Under the pieces are notes generated by a model. The model ran no database searches. It was not told the origin of the DNA and saw only the letters and a program-made list of their open reading frames with translations. A program made the translations under genes and the position numbers. From Syngnathus acus (Eukaryota > Chordata > Actinopteri > Syngnathiformes > Syngnathidae), in the NCBI RefSeq assembly GCF_901709675.1, contig NC_051095.1:5331956-5395955 (forward strand): a DNA stretch of 64,000 nt. Reading direction: 5' to 3'. Positions within the stretch are counted from its first letter, which is position 1. Each line of letters begins with the position of its first letter. This document shows positions 61,021-64,000 of this stretch, piece after piece.

Positions 61021-64000
61021 TAATAATACCTGAATGACGTTACTGTCAGGTCGTTGAATGAAGAAAACGTGACATTGTAGAGTGGTTCAAGCTGTGGAGA
61101 AAGCGTCACAATGTATCAGCTTTGTTTATCGCATAGTTGGAATGCAGAGAATCAAGTATTGCAATGAGTAGTCAAATGCTGTGAATCAATCATTCTGACG
61201 ACTGTCAACATTAGCAAAAAATAAAACTGTTTGAGCTTGCCCCTAAATTAGCGTGAATGCTTTTTTTCCCAGAATTGCTCCAACCTAACACTGTCGCGAA
61301 CTCCATAACGTTTTGTAAGCCAAAACAATTACGGAAGGTGCTTTACTCTGATCCTGTTGTGAATCTCAAAACATTTTTTACATTAGTGTTTAAACACTGC
61401 GAATGCTTTCCAAGGGCCTCACCGTCCTCTTGATGAGCGACGCTCGACTGATAAACGCAGTAGACGACTGATTGAGCAAGTCGCTCGTGAACACCTCGCC
61501 GACAGACGTAAACCTCAAAGTCCGAGTTGTGAGTGATGTGGTGGTCGTCACGGGATTCTTGGTGGCCGTCGTAGCTGGAGCCGCAGTGGTGTTGGGTTTT
61601 GCTGTCGTTGAATTTTTGTGCGGAGAGTCTGGCACAACAATCGGGAGAAGCTTGGTTCATTCTTGTACTCACAACAAATTTACTACAACAAAGATTACTA
61701 GAACAAAAATTCTTGCTACTCCCTAATAAACCTCCATTGATGGCACAAAAATTACAAAAACGTCTTGAACATCACGACAGGGGACAATGGCCAAACTGTT
61801 GACGACGGTAGAACTCACCAATGACTTCAATGCTCTCGGCAACAAGGCTGATGTTGAAGGTGTTGTTGGGCTGACCAAGAGTTTCCTCTAAAGTAGCAAC
61901 GACTTCCTTGTCCGCGGGAGTGGAAGATGTGTTCTTGAACACCAGTCCAACTTCCACTTGCGTCTTTTCCATTCGCGTCAACACCACAGCGCGGCTGTGT
62001 AGAAAGACCCAAAATATATTCTCATTTGAATACAGCCTCATACATTCTCAATTCTCAAAACAAGTGTACAAACTTACAAAATTCGAATAACAAAGGTACG
62101 GATAAAGAAAAAGCCAAATCTTGCCCTGTAGATGGCGTCACACTATAACAGAGAAAAAGGTGACAAATCAGAAGCCAGAAAAAAAGCATAGTGAGGATGA
62201 CAACTGGACCCACCGAATTCACAACCCTCCTTTCAAGGGCTATGTATTGTGAACTGCTGACATTGTTGAATTCTTCCACAAACGGCTCCTCCAAAGTTGC
62301 TGACAGCACAACAACCGGTGGTGAAGATGTGGGGACTACTGCTGGAGTTGTTGGATTTGGAGCAGTAGGCCCCTGAGTGATTGTTGGCCCTTTAGTTGTT
62401 GTAGGGACATTGGTAGGAGTTGGTCCTACATTGATGGTTGGCCCTTTAGTTGTAGGGACATGGGTGGGGGTTGGCTCTTGAGTGATGGTTGGCCCTTTAG
62501 CTGTAGGGACATGGGTGGGGGTTGGCTCTTGAGTGATGGTTGGCTCTTTAGCTGTAGGGACATGGGTGGGGGTTGGCTCTTGAGTGATTGTTGGCCCTTT
62601 AGTTGTAGGGACATGAATGGTGGTTGGCTCTTGAGTGATTGTTGGCCCTTTAGTTGTTGTAGGGACATTGGTAGGAGTTGGTCCTATATTGATGGTTGGC
62701 CCTTTAGTTGTAGGGACATGGGTGGGGGTTGGCTCTTGAGTGATGGTTGGCCCTTTAGCTGTAGGGACATAGGTGGGGGTTGGCTCTTGAGTGATTGTTG
62801 GTCCTTTAGTTGTAGGGACATGAATGGGGGTTGGCTCTTGAGTGATGGTTGGCCCTTTAGTTGTAGGGACATCGGTGGGGGTTGGCTCTTGAGTGATTGT
62901 TGGCCCTTTAGTTGTAGGGACATGAATGGTGGTTGGTTCTTGAGTGATTGTTGGCCCTTTAGTTGTTGTAGGGACATTGGTAGGAGTTGGTCCTATATTG
63001 ATGGTTGGCCCTTTAGTTGTAGGGACATGGGTGGGGGTTGGCTCTTGAGTGATGGTTGACCCTTTAGCTGTAGGGACATAGGTGGGGGTTGGCTCTTGAG
63101 TGATTGTTGGTCCTTTAGTTGTAGGGACATGAATGGGGGTTGGCTCTTGAGTGATGGTTGGCCCTTTAGTTGTAGGGACATCGGTGGGGGTTGGCTCTTG
63201 AGTGATGGTTGGCCCTTTAGTTGTAGGGACATGGGTGGGGGTTGGCTTTTGAGTGATGGTTGGCCCTTTAGTTGTAGGGACATCGGTGAGTGTTGGCTCT
63301 TGAGTGATGGTTGGCCCTGTAGTTGTAGGGACATGAATGGTGGTTGGCTCTTGAGTGATTGTTGGCCCTTTAGTTGTTGTAGGGACATTGGTAGGAGTTG
63401 GTCCTGTATTGATGGTTGGCCCTTTAGTTGTAGGGACATGGGTGGGGGTTGGCTCTTGAGTGATGGTTGGCCCTTTAGCTGTAGGGACATGGGTGGGGGT
63501 TGGCTCTTGAGTGATTGTTGGCCCTTTAGTTGTAGGGACATGAATGGGGGTTGGCTCTTGAGTGATTGTTGGCCCTTTAGTTGTAGGGACATGAATGGTG
63601 GTTGGCTCTTGAGTGATTGTTGGCCCTTTAGTTGTTGTAGGGACATTGGTAGGAGTTGGTCCTATATTGATGGTTGGCCCTTTAGTTGTAGGGACATGGG
63701 TGGGGGTTGGCTCTTGAGTGATGGTTGGCCCTTTAGCTGTAGGGACATGGGTGGGGGTTGGCTCTTGAGTGATTGTTGGTCCTTTAGTTGTAGGGACATG
63801 AATGGGGGTTGGCTCTTGAGTGATGGTTGGCCCTTTAGTTGTAGGGACATCGGTGGGGGTTGGCTCTTGAGTGATGGTTGGCCCTTTAGTTGTAGGGACA
63901 TGTGTGGTGGTTGGCCCTTTTGTGGGAGTTGGTCCTTGTGTGTTGGTTGTCCCTTGAGTTGTAGGCAAATGAGCAGTAGTTGGCACATCAGTAGGGGGTT
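60621..64000 (-). CDS. Gene D: mucin-like paralogue of gene C, N-terminus beyond window
   Basis: Coding exons: 60621-60709, 60787-60935, 61030-61091, 61423-61628, 61819-61994, 62078-62142, and 62214 to the right edge, all in phase and open. The order matches gene C: Pro/Thr repeats, SEA 1 (PFVEEFNNVSSSQYIALE, without GSV site), Thr linker (TTTTSLTTRTLRF), SEA 2 (SNGSIVNSMDLRF), and a GPI-signal-like end identical in plan to gene C. The repeat differs: most units read TKGPTITQEPTPTHVPT rather than TNEPTITQE. SEA 1 has two extra residues in its second half. The signal peptide and promoter lie outside the window. It arose by tandem duplication with gene C, since flanking intergenic sequence is duplicated too. 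Confidence 0.85.
62395..64000 (-). repeat. 51/54-bp minisatellite of gene D
   Basis: In-frame 51-bp units interspersed with a 54-bp variant (TTTKGPTIN, one extra Thr codon). The variant marker GGGACATTGGTAGG recurs near 62404, 62662, 62971, 63382 and 63640. Spacings of 258, 309, 411 and 258 bp equal 5, 6, 8 and 5 units plus 3 bp, a higher-order array. It continues past the edge. Confidence 0.85.

Noticed and set aside
62395-64000. CRISPR-like regular repeats
   Set aside because: The units are contiguous, coding, without unique spacers, and lie in a vertebrate gene.

Overview
The window is vertebrate nuclear DNA, most likely from a ray-finned (teleost) fish. The genes have short GT-AG introns, two vertebrate-type tRNA genes are present, conserved vertebrate proteins are recognisable, and several short DNA transposons of fish type (TA-target MITEs, a hAT-like element, a Tc1-like fragment) are scattered through it. 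The species cannot be named from this sequence alone.

Left part (1-21 kb) is ordinary gene-dense chromosome. In order it holds a tRNA-Ala(CGC), a PTPRCAP-like leukocyte adaptor gene, coronin 1B (both on the minus strand, in the same order as in mammals), an intron-containing tRNA-Arg(TCT), an oxysterol-binding protein of the OSBP/OSBP2 type (plus strand), a decayed two-exon remnant of aspartoacylase-3 (ACY3), and claudin-domain-containing 1 (minus strand). PTPRCAP, CORO1B and ACY3 all lie in human 11q13, so this is conserved synteny. Two of these conserved genes (coronin 1B and the OSBP gene) each carry one single-base frame disruption in an otherwise perfect exon structure.

Right part (22-64 kb) is a cluster of minus-strand genes for mucin-like cell-surface proteins. 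All are predicted to begin with a signal peptide, and the three whose 3' end could be read end in a GPI-anchor-type tail. Gene A (22.2-43.0 kb) reads without a frame break through 11 coding exons into a 6,264-residue protein. It has four giant Thr-rich domains, each followed by a SEA domain split over three exons. Gene C (52.8-58.5 kb, 1,073 residues) and gene D (60.6 kb to beyond the right edge) are tandem duplicates. They have a 17-residue Pro/Thr repeat (51 bp minisatellite) and two SEA domains; C also shows an acidic Ser-Gly region of glycosaminoglycan-attachment type, while D's N-terminus is off the window. Gene B (49.6-50.3 kb) is a derivative of the same ancestor from which everything between the acidic N-terminus and the GPI tail has been deleted in frame, leaving an intact 79-residue open reading frame.

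Between genes A and B lies a 2.8 kb composite structure: two copies of a hAT-like element flank a telomere-like CCCTAA-derived satellite, and the whole is bounded by an 8-bp direct duplication. The duplicated gene units B and C act as empty-site controls for each other and date two further TA-target transposon insertions. The 19 kb of mucin coding sequence gives an extreme G/T-rich plus strand, which creates very long but spurious antisense reading frames.

All exon boundaries were read by eye from splice consensus, reading-frame continuity and paralogue comparison. No alignment or database search was run.
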